From Rhipidocladum racemiflorum (Eukaryota > Streptophyta > Magnoliopsida > Poales > Poaceae): a stretch of DNA of 64,000 nucleotides. The stretch is taken from positions 61,075,915 through 61,139,914 of the forward strand of contig CM070575.1 in NCBI GenBank assembly GCA_036346355.1, given 5' to 3'. The translations under genes and the position numbers were made by a program. Under the pieces are notes generated by a model. The model worked only from the letters and a program-made list of their open reading frames with translations. It did no database searches and was not told the origin of the DNA. This document shows, piece by piece, positions 32,855 through 45,478 of the stretch; position 1 is the stretch's first letter, and each line of letters opens with the position of its first letter.

Positions 32855-35800
32855 TGTAACACCACAAAATTTTGCTTTTCTTAAATTCATGTGTGATTTG
32901 GCACTTTGGTGAATTTTGGAATTGTCTGGAATTTATTTGGATTGTTTTGGGATTTATTTGAATTTATTCCATTTTGAAATAATTGAAGAATTTAATTTTG
33001 CAAATAAATTTTTGTTGGAAATATTTTATTTGAGTCCAAGATGATCCACAGTATTTTCCAGAATTTTTCCGAATTTTTGAGTCATTTGCTATTTTTAATG
33101 AATTAAATGAATTACTAGGAATTATTTTAAATATTAAATCATTGGAAAATCAAACTCGGGTCAAGTAATCTTGTTCATCCGATCGAGCCCGAGTCAGACT
33201 CGTGTTCGAGTCCGACCGAACCACGTGACTCGACCGAACCCACTCCTAACCCTAATCAATCCCAACCGTTGGATCAAGATCCAACTACCGAGATCCGCCG
33301 ACCGACCAGGGCCAGATCCGGCCGGATCCGATCGCGCCCGTCGGCGATCGGGGCCGTTGATCGCGCCACGTGGGCGGCTGCGACATGTGCGTCTCCGCCG
33401 AGTCCGAGCCGGACTCGCCGGTGAAGCGCCGCCGTGTGACCGACTAGGGTTCCGCCGAGCACGCCTCCCGGCTATTTAATGCCCGGATCGCACCCGAGGA
33501 TCGCCATCCCACGCCGGTCCCGAAACCCTAGCTCACGCCGCTAGGATCCCCACCGTCTCGCCGCTATTGCTCGCCGGAGTTGGTAAAGCACTCCGCCGCT
33601 GCCGCGCCGTTCGCCACCGTCGCCATCCTCCGCCGACGTTGACCCCAGATCCAGATCCCTTGCGTCAAGGCGCACCGTGCCTACCATCCACTTCGCCGGA
33701 GGGGCCTGCCGAGCGCCGTTAGGCGTGTCATAAATCATCGGCTCCGGCCGCGCAGCCGCCAGACGCCATTGCCGTCGCTCGAGCCATCTCGGCCGTCCGA
33801 TCAAGATCGCACGATCGAGATCTTGCCACGCGTCATCGCGACGGTGAGGTTTCGTTCACGATCTCTAGATTCAATCTCAACCATTGGATCTAAATCCAAC
33901 GGTCCCAGATTAATTGTTCACCCCAAACGCTGCGTAACACCAGATCAATCCGGGCCGTTGATTTTCAAATCAACGGTCTAGATCTAGCCACGTGGCGGAA
34001 GGCCAACCGCCGCGATCGGCCGGTCGGCCACAAGCGCATGAGAACGTGTCGACCGACACGGGCCCGCATGTCGGGCCGCCCAGCCAAATCGCACCATGAC
34101 GTCACAATGACGTCATGGCGGGCCCGCTGTCGCCACTGTCCCAAAGCAGTGTGCCGACGTCAAGAATGACGCTACCCGAAAGTGGACCCACATGTCGGGC
34201 CTTCGTGGAAGCCGTGGGCCGAGTCCACCGTGGACCCGAGCCGAGCGTGGACCAAGTCCATGGACCGGTGGCGACGTCAGCCAGCCAATCGAGGAGCGAC
34301 ACGCGTGTCCATGCCGACGCAATAATTAATTCCGAAAAAGAAAATGATTTATTAATTCGAAATATTGATTCAAAATTTAGATTCAAACTTCAAACGCTTA
34401 TAACTTTCGTGTTTCAACTCCGATTTGAGTGATTCAAATTTCTAAATATGTATAAAATTGAGATCTACCTAAATATAAATTTTATTTAATTTTTGGACTA
34501 AAGTTTTTCTCTGAAATATTATTTAATTGATTATTTAAACTTTAAATAATCATAACTTTTATGCGTTTAACTCCAAATTTGATTTATTCCAGTTTCTAAA
34601 AATCCAGAAAATTATGTTCTCTCTGTTTATGGATTTTATTTGGAGTTTTGGGATCTTTTTGCCTAGTGTTTATTTGTGTATTTGCTATTTGCACGCTTTA
34701 CGAGTAGACGTTGAAGTGCTTAGGAAGGATTCGAAGGAGAAGTGTTGACTCAGATCCAACTCAAGACCAAGAACAAGTACTTTTTGAAGGCAAGTTGTGC
34801 TTTGACCATGTTGATCCTATTTGAAAATCTATTTTGATTTAAACTATTGCATGCTAGTTCAATTAGAAAGATACTTTGTTTAAACATGGGGTTAGATAAA
34901 TACCAATTTGCTATATGACACCTTGATTACTTAAGTATGTGCCATGACCCTTTGTCACCCCTAGTTGTGGTTTACTAGTTGGACATTATTAAATTGCCAA
35001 CATGGGTTTAGACCGTTGTAGTATCTTTGCTTAGACACACTTACGTGCTCATGACATGATTTTGGACAATCAAATGCTAATATGGACTTAATGATATATT
35101 GAACCTGTTTTGGAAAAGTATCATGTGATGTTGATGGCACGTGGTGCATGGTAATCAAGCGGGGTTTGATAAACGATTTCGGCCGGGGCATGTGGCAAGA
35201 GTAATCGTGGGCGATTGTGGCATTGGGAGTGTTGATTTGGTTTTCGGGTAGTCTTGCCCTGGTCACTCTAAGGACTTAACCTTGCAAGCCTTTGAACTGG
35301 TCATACTTGCAACCACATGGTCGGAATGGGGCGGCCCTAGTTGACTAAGTCGCTAAGGACTCACTTGTGGAGCCTCAGTGGTGTCGATTACACCGCTTGT
35401 GTGATTGTGCGGGGAGCGTATCGTGGTGTGGCAGGTACCCATCTAACGGTGTGTTGGTCCCATACTTCGCCTTGGCTAAGGGAAGGGATGGTGTAGAGCA
35501 CGTCTGAGAGGACCACCTGTGTTGTTTGAGGCTTCCGAAAGGCTTTGTTACTGAACTCGCCTTTGTGGTGTTTGACTGTATCTTGTGGGTAAAGTGCATA
35601 ACCTCTGCAGAGTGTAGAATCTATTTGAATAGCCGAGTCCACTGTGATCTTGGACAATGCTCGGGAATTACAATCAAGGGTAGACTTTCTGAAAATAACT
35701 TGGTTTTGAAAAGATGGGTTGGTTTAACAAGGAAGATGATGGAATTATGGTTTAGGATGGGAAAAATGTTTGTTAAACTTCTTGAAAAGTTATTTATGCT

Positions 35801-36325
35801 TTACTTATTTCTCTTTGCTTTGAATCTACTTTTATTACTTGTCAAAAGTCAAGCATCGCAAATATACCTGAGCTATTCCTTTGTACCAAGCCATGCATAT
35901 AGTATATTAGCTTGCATTCTGTGCATGACTTCTTGAGTACCAAGAACTCACCCTTGCCTCAACACAATACCGCTTGAAGAGGAGACTACGCCCGATTTCG
36001 GAGGAGGAGTTCCAAGAGGACCCGTCTACTTAGGGATGCGAGCCCGATCGGTTGCACTGTGGTATCTTTGGATGGCGCCACGAAGTTTATTTGATTTTCC
36101 GCTGCTGTTATTTCTCTTTTAATAAGTTTCGCCTTGCAAGGCATATATATTTGTAACTTGGCCATAAGGTCGAGTAACCCTTTGATTATTTAAATAAAGT
36201 ACTTTGATAGTATCGTTTGGTATGATTGTGATATATACCGATGTTAAGACTGTGTGCACTAGCGCGTTCCTGGACTAGTGCTGAATACACAGAGGGTCCG
36301 GATTTGCAAATTCGGGGTCCCGACA
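32855..36325 (+). repeat. Tekay LTR 3
   Basis: 3471 bp; starts TGTAACACCACAAAAT (one change from the sister LTRs). TATTTAA at 33473-33479, AATAAA at 36193-36198. Confidence 0.93.
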
Positions 36326-36543
36326 GAGGTGGTATCAGAGCCATACTTGACTGTAGGCTCAACCCTAGCTAGAATGGTCGTAGTGAGGATAAAACCTATT
36401 TTCTAAAGCTAAAAATTTGTGAAGATAAGAAATGACCTCTCAACTTATCCCCTTCTCTCTTTTCTTGTCTCTTGCTGAAATTATCCCTTACCTTGTCACA
36501 ATTTAAAAATTCCGAGTTCTTACGTAAAGCACTCTTGTGACAG

Positions 36544-37308
36544 ATGGAGGAAGAGTTCAACTACGTTGATCTGGGAGTTGGTCACGCCGCGGAACTTTGG
36601 CATATGCTACAGACTCTCGGAGATTTTGAGAAGCCCCAATACCAAGTGGAAGTGATCAGACAAGCGGGAGTGATCAAGGCTTGTGATGTGAGGATTGAGG
36701 TACCTGCTAGGGAAAAGGGCCCAGGCAATCGCCCGATACACCGCAGACCGCCAGAGATCTACAATGCAGATGGGTATCCAAGAAGTATCACGACGAGCAA
36801 TGCGGCACATTACCCGTGATCTACGCCAGAGAATTGGAAACACGGTGTTCCGTTATCATCCACAAGAGCGATAACCTTCTCGACCCGAAGGAGATTCGGG
36901 ATGAGGATGCCACGGTTACACGGTTAGCACGATTTGTCGTCGCCGAGGAGGATGTACTAGATAATACAAGCAAGGAGCTACGAAGGCCCGCAAGGAGATC
37001 ACGGCGAGAGAAGAACGAGATGGCGGGAAGCTCAAGAGTATGTGGCACACCTTCTACGAAGGATTGACGAGTTGGAGATGACTTTGTACGGACCGGACCC
37101 GAGCCAAGATTACTCGAGCTACGAGCCAGATCCAGAGGAGTCGGATCTCGATGAGGACACCGCTTCTTCGACTACCACGAGAGGACACGATTCTTTGGAC
37201 ATGGCGATCGTTTTACGCTGTGCACAGCACCCGTACCAGGCCGTGGAGGTTTTCTCGATGAGTGAGCATAGGTTCTATAGTGAGACTCCTTCACGAGTCG
37301 AGTCATAG
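36544..37308 (+). pseudogene. orf0, copy C (most informative copy)
   Basis: Starts MEEEFNYVDLGVGHAAEL at 36544 and ends at TAG 37306-37308. The C-terminal 88 codons (37042-37308) are open and show what copies A and B lost: LLRRIDELEMTLYGPD, an acidic PDPEESDLDEDTASS stretch and a tail ending SETPSRVES. The full-length protein would be about 255 residues. The middle has frameshifts near 36815 and 37000. Confidence 0.62.
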
Positions 37309-37543
37309 AGTAAAGAGTCACCCTTTAGGCGTTAGACTCCGTGAGTTAGTTCGATTTGGATTTTCATTGTTTCTTTGAGTGTGCATTATGTGTTGCAAGG
37401 CCCTTAGGCATTGTAAGCAGCCATACCAAGTTATTAATAATAAAGTTGGACCTTAAGGCTACACCTTTTGCCCCGCATAAGTTCCATATTACTTGTCTAT
37501 TCTTGTTTCCCTCTCATCTCTAAACCTAGAGCAAATCGGCCAG

Positions 37544-38618
37544 ATGGTGAACACCCGTGGAAACTTGGGAAGCAATGGGAGTGGATCTCGCCAAAAGAAA
37601 ACCCCAATGATGGAGCACCAGCACCACCGGTTGATATGCAGAGTTTTGGAGCCTTTCTTGCTGCCTGACTCGCTGATGCATGCTATGATGCAACAAATGC
37701 AGCACGTCCTTTGCTCAGGCCACTTTGCTAATCAAGTTGTCGGGGCCACGCTTGAGAATACAAAGGCCTGTCGAGTTCATGAGAACTCACCCACCCACTT
37801 TCTCTGGGAATGCCAATCCATTGGAGGCCGATGATTGGTTAAGATCAATCGAGAGGAAGCTACACATAGCTCAATGCATAGGGAATGAGAAGGTACTTTA
37901 CGCTTCTCATCACCGAAGGAACAAATTGGCCAGAATGGTGGGAGAACTTCGTGCCCACGCAGAGAACCCTCAAGATATCACTTGGGAAGAGTTCACACCG
38001 TGCATTCCGGACAAGATCACGTGCCTGAAGGAATCATGGACCTTAAGAAGGAGGAGTTCAGCAGCGAAGCAAGGTAATCAGCCGGTGGCCGACTACCTGA
38101 ACAAGTTCACCCAGCTAGCACGCTACGCACCGAGGATGTAGCGACGGATAAATCCAGGCATACCTCGTTTTATGAAGGGACTTAACTCGGGATTGCAAGT
38201 AGGGTTGATCACCCACACCTTTCAGATTTCCAAGAATTGGTGAATAAGGCGCTTATTCTTGAGGACAAGCGCAAGAGGCTGGATGAGAACAGAAGCGCAG
38301 GATGCAACAAAGAAGGATCACGCCAGGAACGCAATGGCTTGAGAGTTGCACCAAATCAATTCTTGATTCCAACCACGTAATGCAACGAGGACACCACCCC
38401 CAAAGACCAAGACCTGCCAATCGTAACTATCGGACCCGACCCCGCTTAGAAACACTACTCGAGCAACAAGAAGGAACAAGGAGGCGTTACAAGCGCAACG
38501 AGCCAGGACACTTTGCCAACAGCTTGTCCGAAGAAGACAGCGAGAGCGACCCGGTTCGCTTCAACCTAGGAACCACCCGGCTAGGACGCCAAAGACCAGG
38601 AGCCACACCCCCAGGCCG
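37544..38618 (+). pseudogene. gag: Tekay gag, copy C
   Basis: ATG at 37544 (MVNTRGNLGSNGSGSRQ). The block from PPTFSGNANPLEADDWLRS to ADYLNKFTQLARYAP is largely readable at ~37790-38135, with local shifts. A Gln/Arg/Pro-rich region at 38290-38600 precedes the protease. Confidence 0.8.
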
Positions 38619-41600
38619 TGGTGAGAGGCCGAGTCAACCATGTCACCGCAGATGCAACTGCGAGAATGCTACGGACGTCGTCTTGGGTAGGTTACTTGTT
38701 AACTCGATACACCTGCAGCAGTTTTGTTTGACTCGAGCTTCGCATTCGTTTGTTTCGCAAGGCTTTGCTGCTAGAAATGACTTGAGAATTGCAAGACTTA
38801 AGTGCATGCTTTTAGTTCAAACCCACAGTTCCGAACTCCGAACGGAAGTAGGATGTTCCGGTGAGAATACTAATAGATGGAATAGAGTTCCTAGCAAACC
38901 TTATAATTTTGGAGACCCGGACCTTAGATGTTATATTGGGAATGGATTGGTTATCCAAGCACAAGGTCGTATTGGATTGTGGACGAAGGACTATCTCGAT
39001 TGAGAGCCCGTGTGGGAAGAAAGTGGAATTTCAAGCCCACTGCTTAGAGATGGACAGCTTGATGGTTAACGATACCAAGGCAATCTGCATAGAGGATGTC
39101 CGATGGTGAATGAGTACCCGATGTTTTCCCGAAGATCTACGGTATGCCGCCGACAGGACATAGAGTTTGTGATAGAGCTTGTACAGTGCATACAGCACCG
39201 ATAGCAAAGAGACCCTATCGGATGTCTACCGAGGAGTTGGTAGAAATGAAGAAACAGCTAGAGGAGTTAATGGAGAAAGGATTTATCGAGACCAAGTTCG
39301 TCACCGTGGGGAGCACCAGCTTTGTTTGTCAAGAAGAAGGACGGGAGTTTCAGGATGTGCATTGACTACCGTGCACTCAATGAAGTCACCGTGAAGAATA
39401 AGTATCCGCTACCGGGATTGATGATTTGTTTGATCGATTAAGAGGAGCGGAGTTTTCTCCAAGATTGATCTGAGATCGGGATACCATCGATTGAAGATCC
39501 GATCGGAAGATATTCAAGATCGCATTCTCGTCAAGATATGGACATTACGAGTTTACGATTATGTCCTTTGGGCCGATTTAATGCGCCAAATTATTTCATG
39601 AATATGATGAATAAGGTGTTCATGGAATATTTGGACAAGTTTGTCGTCGTGTTCATAGACGATATCCTAATCTACTCCAAGACAGAGGATGAACATGCCG
39701 AACACTTAAGGCGAGTTTTGGAAAGGCGAGGAACAAAGCAACTTTTCGCCAAGTTCAAAGAAGTGTGATTTTTGGAAGGACAAGGTGGAGTTTCTTGGAC
39801 ATGTAATGACTGCAGAGGGAGTCGCCGTAGATCCAAGCAAAGTAGAAGGCTGTGTTACATTGGGAACAGTAGAGGACCGTGACCAGCATTCGGAGTTTCC
39901 TTGGAATGGCAGGATACTACGCCGTTTCATTGAAGGCTTTTCGACAATCGCGAAACCTCTTACGCAATTGCTGAAGAAGGAAAAGAAGTTTGCATGGACG
40001 CCGGAATGTGAGAAAGGATTTCAGGCTGAAGAAGCGATTGACATCAGCACCGGTGTTAGTTCTACGGATGTTGCTCAAAGCTTCGATATTTATTGTGACG
40101 CATCGCGCCAAGGACTTGGATGTGTCTTGATGCAAAATGGAAAGGTAAATAACTTATGCATCAACGCAGTTGAGACCGCATGAGGAAAATTATCCGACAC
40201 ATGACCTAGAGTTAGCCGCCGTAGTGCATGCCTTGAAGATATGGCGTCACTATCTGATTGGAAACAGATGTGAAGTATATACGGATCATAAGAGCCTTAA
40301 GTACATATTCACCCAGTCGGATCTGAATATGAGGCAGAGGAGATGGTTAGAGTTGATCAAGGACTATAATGTTGGAATCCATTACCATCCCGGGAAGGCC
40401 AACGTAGTAGCCGATGCTCTGAGTCGGAAAAGTCATACCGTGAGTACGTTGCTAGCCACAAGTCAGGATGAGTTATGTAAGGATTTTCAGAAAATGAGGA
40501 TTGAGGTTGTACCTAGCGGATTCTTGGCCGCATTGGAAGTAAAGCCTACTTTAGAGGACCAGATCCGAGAAGGACAGAAGGATGATGACAAGATCCGCAG
40601 GATTAAGTCCATCAAGGAGGAAGGCAAGGCAGAGGACTTCAAGTTGGATGAGCAAGGCACGTTGTGGATGAAGGATCGCATTTGTGTGCCTAACAAAAAG
40701 GAGTTAAAGCAAGCGATTACGGAAGAAGCCCATGACTCCAAATACTCAATTCATCACAGGCGCCAAGATGTATCGAGGATCTGAAGGAGAGATTACGGTG
40801 GCCGAGTATGAAACGTGAAGTTGCCGAGCATGTTGCATTGTGCGGCGTATGCCGAAGAGTCAAGGCAATGCATCGAGAGACCGCAGGATTGCTACAACCA
40901 CGAAGATACCTCGAGTGGAAGTGGGAGGAAATCGGAATGGATTTCATTACCGGTTTGTCAAGACTCAAGGAGGTTATGACTCCATATGGGTTATAGTGGA
41001 TCGTTTGACTAAAGTAGCCCATTTTATCCCCGTGAAGACCACTTACTCGGGAGATAAATTAGCGGAATTATACATGATCAGGATCGTTTGTTTGCACGGA
41101 GTGCCAAAGAGGATTGTATCGGACAGAGGTACCCAATTTACCTCAAGGTTTTGGAATAAGTTGCATGAAGCCATGGGAACCCGTTTGAACTTCAGTACAG
41201 CTTATCATCCACAGACGGATGGGCAGACCGAAAGAGTCAACCAGATTCTGGAGGATATGTTGAGAGCTTGTGCATTAGCTTATGCTACCTCACAGGATAA
41301 GAGTTTGCCGTATGCCGAGTTCGATTACAACAATAGTTATCAGGCTAGTTCTGAGATGTCACCTTTTGAGGCACTTTGTATGAGTCGACCTGTCGGACGC
41401 CATTGAATTGGAATGAGACCGTGGCCGTGTCTTTGGACCTGATATTCTTCAAGAGGTGAAGAAACGGTCGCTATGATTAGGGAAAGGTTGAAGATAGCCC
41501 AATCTCGGCAGAAGAGTTATCTTGACAATCGTCGCCGAGATTTGAGTTTTGAACCGAAGACTTTGTATACCTCGAGTTACGCCTCTCGGGGAGTTAAGAG

Positions 41601-41966
41601 GTTCCATGCCAAAGGGAAACTTGCACCGTTATGTTGGACCATTTAAGATTTTGAGTCGCAGAGGCGAAGTTGCTTATCATTTGGAGTTGCCCACAATCGT
41701 TAGCGAGGAGTACATGATGTATTCCATGTGTCCCGATTGAAGAAGTGTCTTCGAGTTCGGAGGAACAAACCTTTATTAGAATCAATTGAGTTGCGGAGGA
41801 TTTGACCTATAAGGAGTATCCCGTGAGGATTCTAGACACAATGGATCGAAACTAGAAACAAGTCAACTCGTTTCAGAGAGTTCGATTGGAGCAACCATGC
41901 AGAGAGCGAAGCGACTTGGGAGCTGAAGAGGATTTGAAGAAAGAATTTCCAAACCTATTCCTTTAG
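38619..41966 (+). pseudogene. pol: Tekay pol, copy C
   Basis: Protease Asp at 38730-38732, DSG loop collapsed. LIDGIEFLANLIILETRTLDVILGMDWL blocks lie at ~38865-38960. RT FIDD at 39652-39663. RNase H at ~40085-40440. The integrase core is the best preserved of the three (40840-41406): TKVAHFIPVKTTYSGDKLAE, IVSDRGTQFTSRFWNKLHE and YHPQTDGQTERVNQ give the second and third catalytic residues. Chromodomain ~41790-41950, stop TAG 41964-41966. Confidence 0.86.
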
Positions 41967-42010
41967 TGAGCCACGAATCTCGGGGACGAGATTCTATTAA
42001 GAGGGAGGTT

Positions 42011-45000
42011 TGTAACACCCCAAAATTTTGCTTTTCTTAAATTCATGTGTGATTTGGCACTTTGGTGAATTTTTGGAATTTTCTGGAATTTATTTGGATT
42101 TATTTGGGATTTATTTGAATTTATTCCATTTTGAAATAATTGAAGAATTTAATTTTGCAAATAAATTTTTGTTGGAAATATTTTATTTGAGTCCAAGATG
42201 ATCCAAAGTATTTTCGAATTTTTACGGAATTTTCGAGTCATTTGCTATTTTTAATGAATTAAATGAATTACTAGGAATTATTTTAAATATTAAATCATTT
42301 GGAAAATCAAACTCGGGTCAAATCTTGTTCATCCGGCCGAGCAGAGTCAGACTCGTGTTCGAGTCAGGCCGAGCCACGTGACTCGGCCGAACCCACTCCT
42401 AACCCTAATCAATCCCAGCCGTTGGATCAAGATCCAACTACCGAGATCCGCCGACTTCGACCCGAGCCGTATCCGGCCCGGATCCGATCGCTACCGCGTC
42501 GCGATCGGGGCCGTTGATCGCGCCACGTGGGCCGAGCTGCGATTACTGCCTCCGCCAGGAGTCCGAGCCGGACTCCGCCCGGTGAGAGCGCCGCCGCCGT
42601 GACCGACTAGGGTTCCGCCGAGCACGCCTCCGGGGCTATTTAATGCCGGATCGCACCGAGATCGCCATCCCACGCCGGTCCGAAAACCTAGCTCACGCCG
42701 CTAGGATCCCCACCGTCTCATTGCTATTGCTCGCCGGAGTTGGTAAAGCACTCCGCCGCGGTTTATTGCCCGTTCGCCACCGTCGCCATCCTCCGCCGAC
42801 GTTGACCCAGATCCGAATCCCTTGCGTCAAAGGCGCACCCGTGCCTACCATCCACTTCGCGGAGGAGCCTGCCGCCGTTAGGCGTGTCATAAATCATCGG
42901 CTCGGCCGCCGCAGCAAGCCGCCAGACGCCATTGCCGTCGCCGAGCCATCTCACCGGCCCGATCAAGATCGCACGATCGAGATCTTGCCCGCGTCATCGC
43001 ACGCGGTGAGGTTTTCGTTACGATCTCTAGATCCAATCTCAACCATTGGATCTAAATCCAACGGTCCAGATTAACTGCGTTCACCCCAAGCTGCGTAACA
43101 CGAATCCAATGCGGGCCGTTGATTTTCAAATCAACGGTCTAGATCTAGCCGCGTGGCGGAAGGCCAACCGTCATGGCCGGCCGGGCCGCGCATGAGAACG
43201 TGTCTACGACATGGGCCCGCATGTCACGGCCCATTTAAATCGGCACCATGACGTCACAATGACGCCATGGCGGGCCCGCTGTCGGCCAAATGTCCCCCGG
43301 CAGTGTCTTGACGCCAAGAATGACGTCACCCAAGTGGACCCACATGTCAGTCTATCGTGGAGCCGTGGACCGAGTCCACCGTGGACCCGAGCCGAGCGTG
43401 GACAAAGTCCATGGACCGGCTGACATAAGCCAGCCCATCAGGAGCTGACACGTGTCCATGCTGACGCAATAATTAATTTCGAAGAAAATGATTTATTAAT
43501 TCGAAATATTGATTCAAAATTTAGATTCAAACTGCCAACGCGTATAACTTTGGCGTTTCAACACCGATTTGAGTGATTCAAATGTCTCAATTTGTATAAA
43601 ATTAAGATCGACCTAAATATTAATTTTATTTAATTTTTGGACTAAAGTTTTTCTCTGGAATATTATTTAATTGATTATTTAAACTTTAAATAATCATAAC
43701 TTTATGCGTTTTAACTCCAAATTTGATTGATTCCAGTTTCTAAAAATCCAGAAAATTATGTTCTCTCTGTTTATGGATTTTATTTGGAGTTTTGGGATCT
43801 TTTGCCTAGTGTTTATTTGTGTATTTGCTATTTGCACGCTTTTACGAGTAGACGCGTTGAAGTGCGGAAGGATTCGAAGGAGAAGTGTTGACTCGGGATC
43901 CAACTCAAGACCAAGAACAAGTACTTTTTGAAGGCAAGTTGTGCTTTGACCATGTTGATCCTATTTGAAAATCTATTTTGATTTAAACTATTGCATGCTA
44001 GTTCAATTAGAAAGATACTTTGTTTAAACATGGGGGTTAGATAAATACCAATTTGCTATATGACACCTTGATTACTTAAGTATGTGCCATGACCCTTTGT
44101 CACCCTAGTTGTGGTTTACTAGTTGGACATTATTAAATTGCCAACATGGGTTTAGACCGTTGTAGTATCTTTGCTTAGACACCTTTCGTGCTCATGACAT
44201 GATTTTGGACAATCAAATGCTAATATGGACTTAATGATATATTGAACCTGTTTTGGAAAAGTATCATGTGATGTTGATGGCACGTGGTGCATGGTAATCA
44301 AGCTGGGGTTTGATAAACGATTTCGGCCGGGCATGTGGCAAGAGTAATCAGGTGGGCCGGTTGTGGCATTGGGAGTGTTGATTTGGTTTTCGGGTAGTCT
44401 TGCCCTGGTCACTCTAAGGACTTAACCTTGCAAGCCTTTGAACTGGTCATACTTGCAACCACATGGGTGGAATGGGACGGCCCTAGTTGACTAAGTCGCT
44501 AAGGACTCACTTGTGGAGCCTCGGGTGTCGATTACACCGTTTGTGTGATTGCACGGGGAGCGTATCGCGGCTGTGGGCTGTGTACCCATCTAACGGTGTG
44601 TTGGTCCCATACTTCGCCTTGGCTAAGGAAGGGATGGTGTAGAGCACGTCTGGGAGAGGACCACCTGTGTTGTTTGAGGCTTCCAAAGGCTTTGTTACGA
44701 ACTCGCCTTTGTGGTGTTTGACTTGTATCTTGTGGGTAAAGTGCATAACCTCTGCAGAGTGTAGAATCTATTTGAATAGCCGAGTCCACAGTCTTGGACA
44801 ATGCTCGGGAATTACAGTCAAGGGTAGACTTTACGAAAATAACTTGGTTTTGAAAAAGATGGGTTGGTTTAACAAGGAAGATGATGGAATTATGGTTTAG
44901 GATGGGAAAAATGTTTGTTAAACTTCTTGAAAAGTTATTTATGCTTTACTTATTTCTCTTTGCTTTCGAATCTACTTTTATTACTTGTCAAAAGTCATTT

Positions 45001-45473
45001 CTTTACTGCAAATATACCACTGAGCTATTCCTTTGTACCAAGCCATGCATATAGTATATTAGCTTGCATTACATGCATGACTTGCTTGAGTACCAAGAAC
45101 TCACCCTTGCCTCAACACAATACCAGTTGAAGAGGAGACTACGCCAGCTTTGGAGGAGGAGTTCCAAGAGGACCCGTCTACTTAGGGATGCGAGCCCGAT
45201 CGGTTACTGTGGTATACTGGATGGCGCCCACAGTTTATTTGAATTTCCGCTGCTGTTATTTCTCTTTTAATAAGTTTCGCCTTGCAAGGCATATATATTT
45301 GTAACTTGGCCATAAGGTCGAGTAACCCTTTGATTATTTAAATAAAGTACTTTGATAGTATCGTTTGGTATGATTGTGATATATACCGATGTTAAGACTG
45401 TGTGCACTAGCGCGTTCCTGGACTAGTGCTGAATACACAGAGGGTCCGGATTTGCAAATTCGGGGTCCCGACA
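42011..45473 (+). repeat. Tekay LTR 4
   Basis: 3463 bp, right end of the array. TATTTAA 42637-42643, AATAAA 45341-45346, end ...GTCCCGACA followed by the right TGCAC. Confidence 0.93.
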
Positions 45474-45478
45474 TGCAC
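45474..45478. repeat. Target site duplication TGCAC, right
   Basis: Pairs with 14630-14634. Confidence 0.9.

Larger units (their letters stand above)
14635..45473 (+). mobile_element. Tandem Tekay (chromodomain Ty3-gypsy) array: 4 LTRs, 3 internal regions
   Basis: LTR starts (TGTAACACC) at 14635, 23752, 32855 and 42011 and LTR ends (GTCCCGACA) at 18066, 27185, 36325 and 45473 alternate with three internal regions of ~5.7 kb. The spacing between LTR starts is 9117, 9103 and 9156 bp. The only 5-bp target duplication, TGCAC, lies at the outermost ends. Each internal region has a Met-tRNA PBS, orf0, gag, PR, RT, RNase H, IN, a chromodomain and a purine tract (AAGGGGGGGAGG or shorter). Copies are near identical apart from small indels concentrated at CAG/CTG. 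Either LTR-LTR unequal recombination or an assembly duplication could produce this. Confidence 0.9.
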
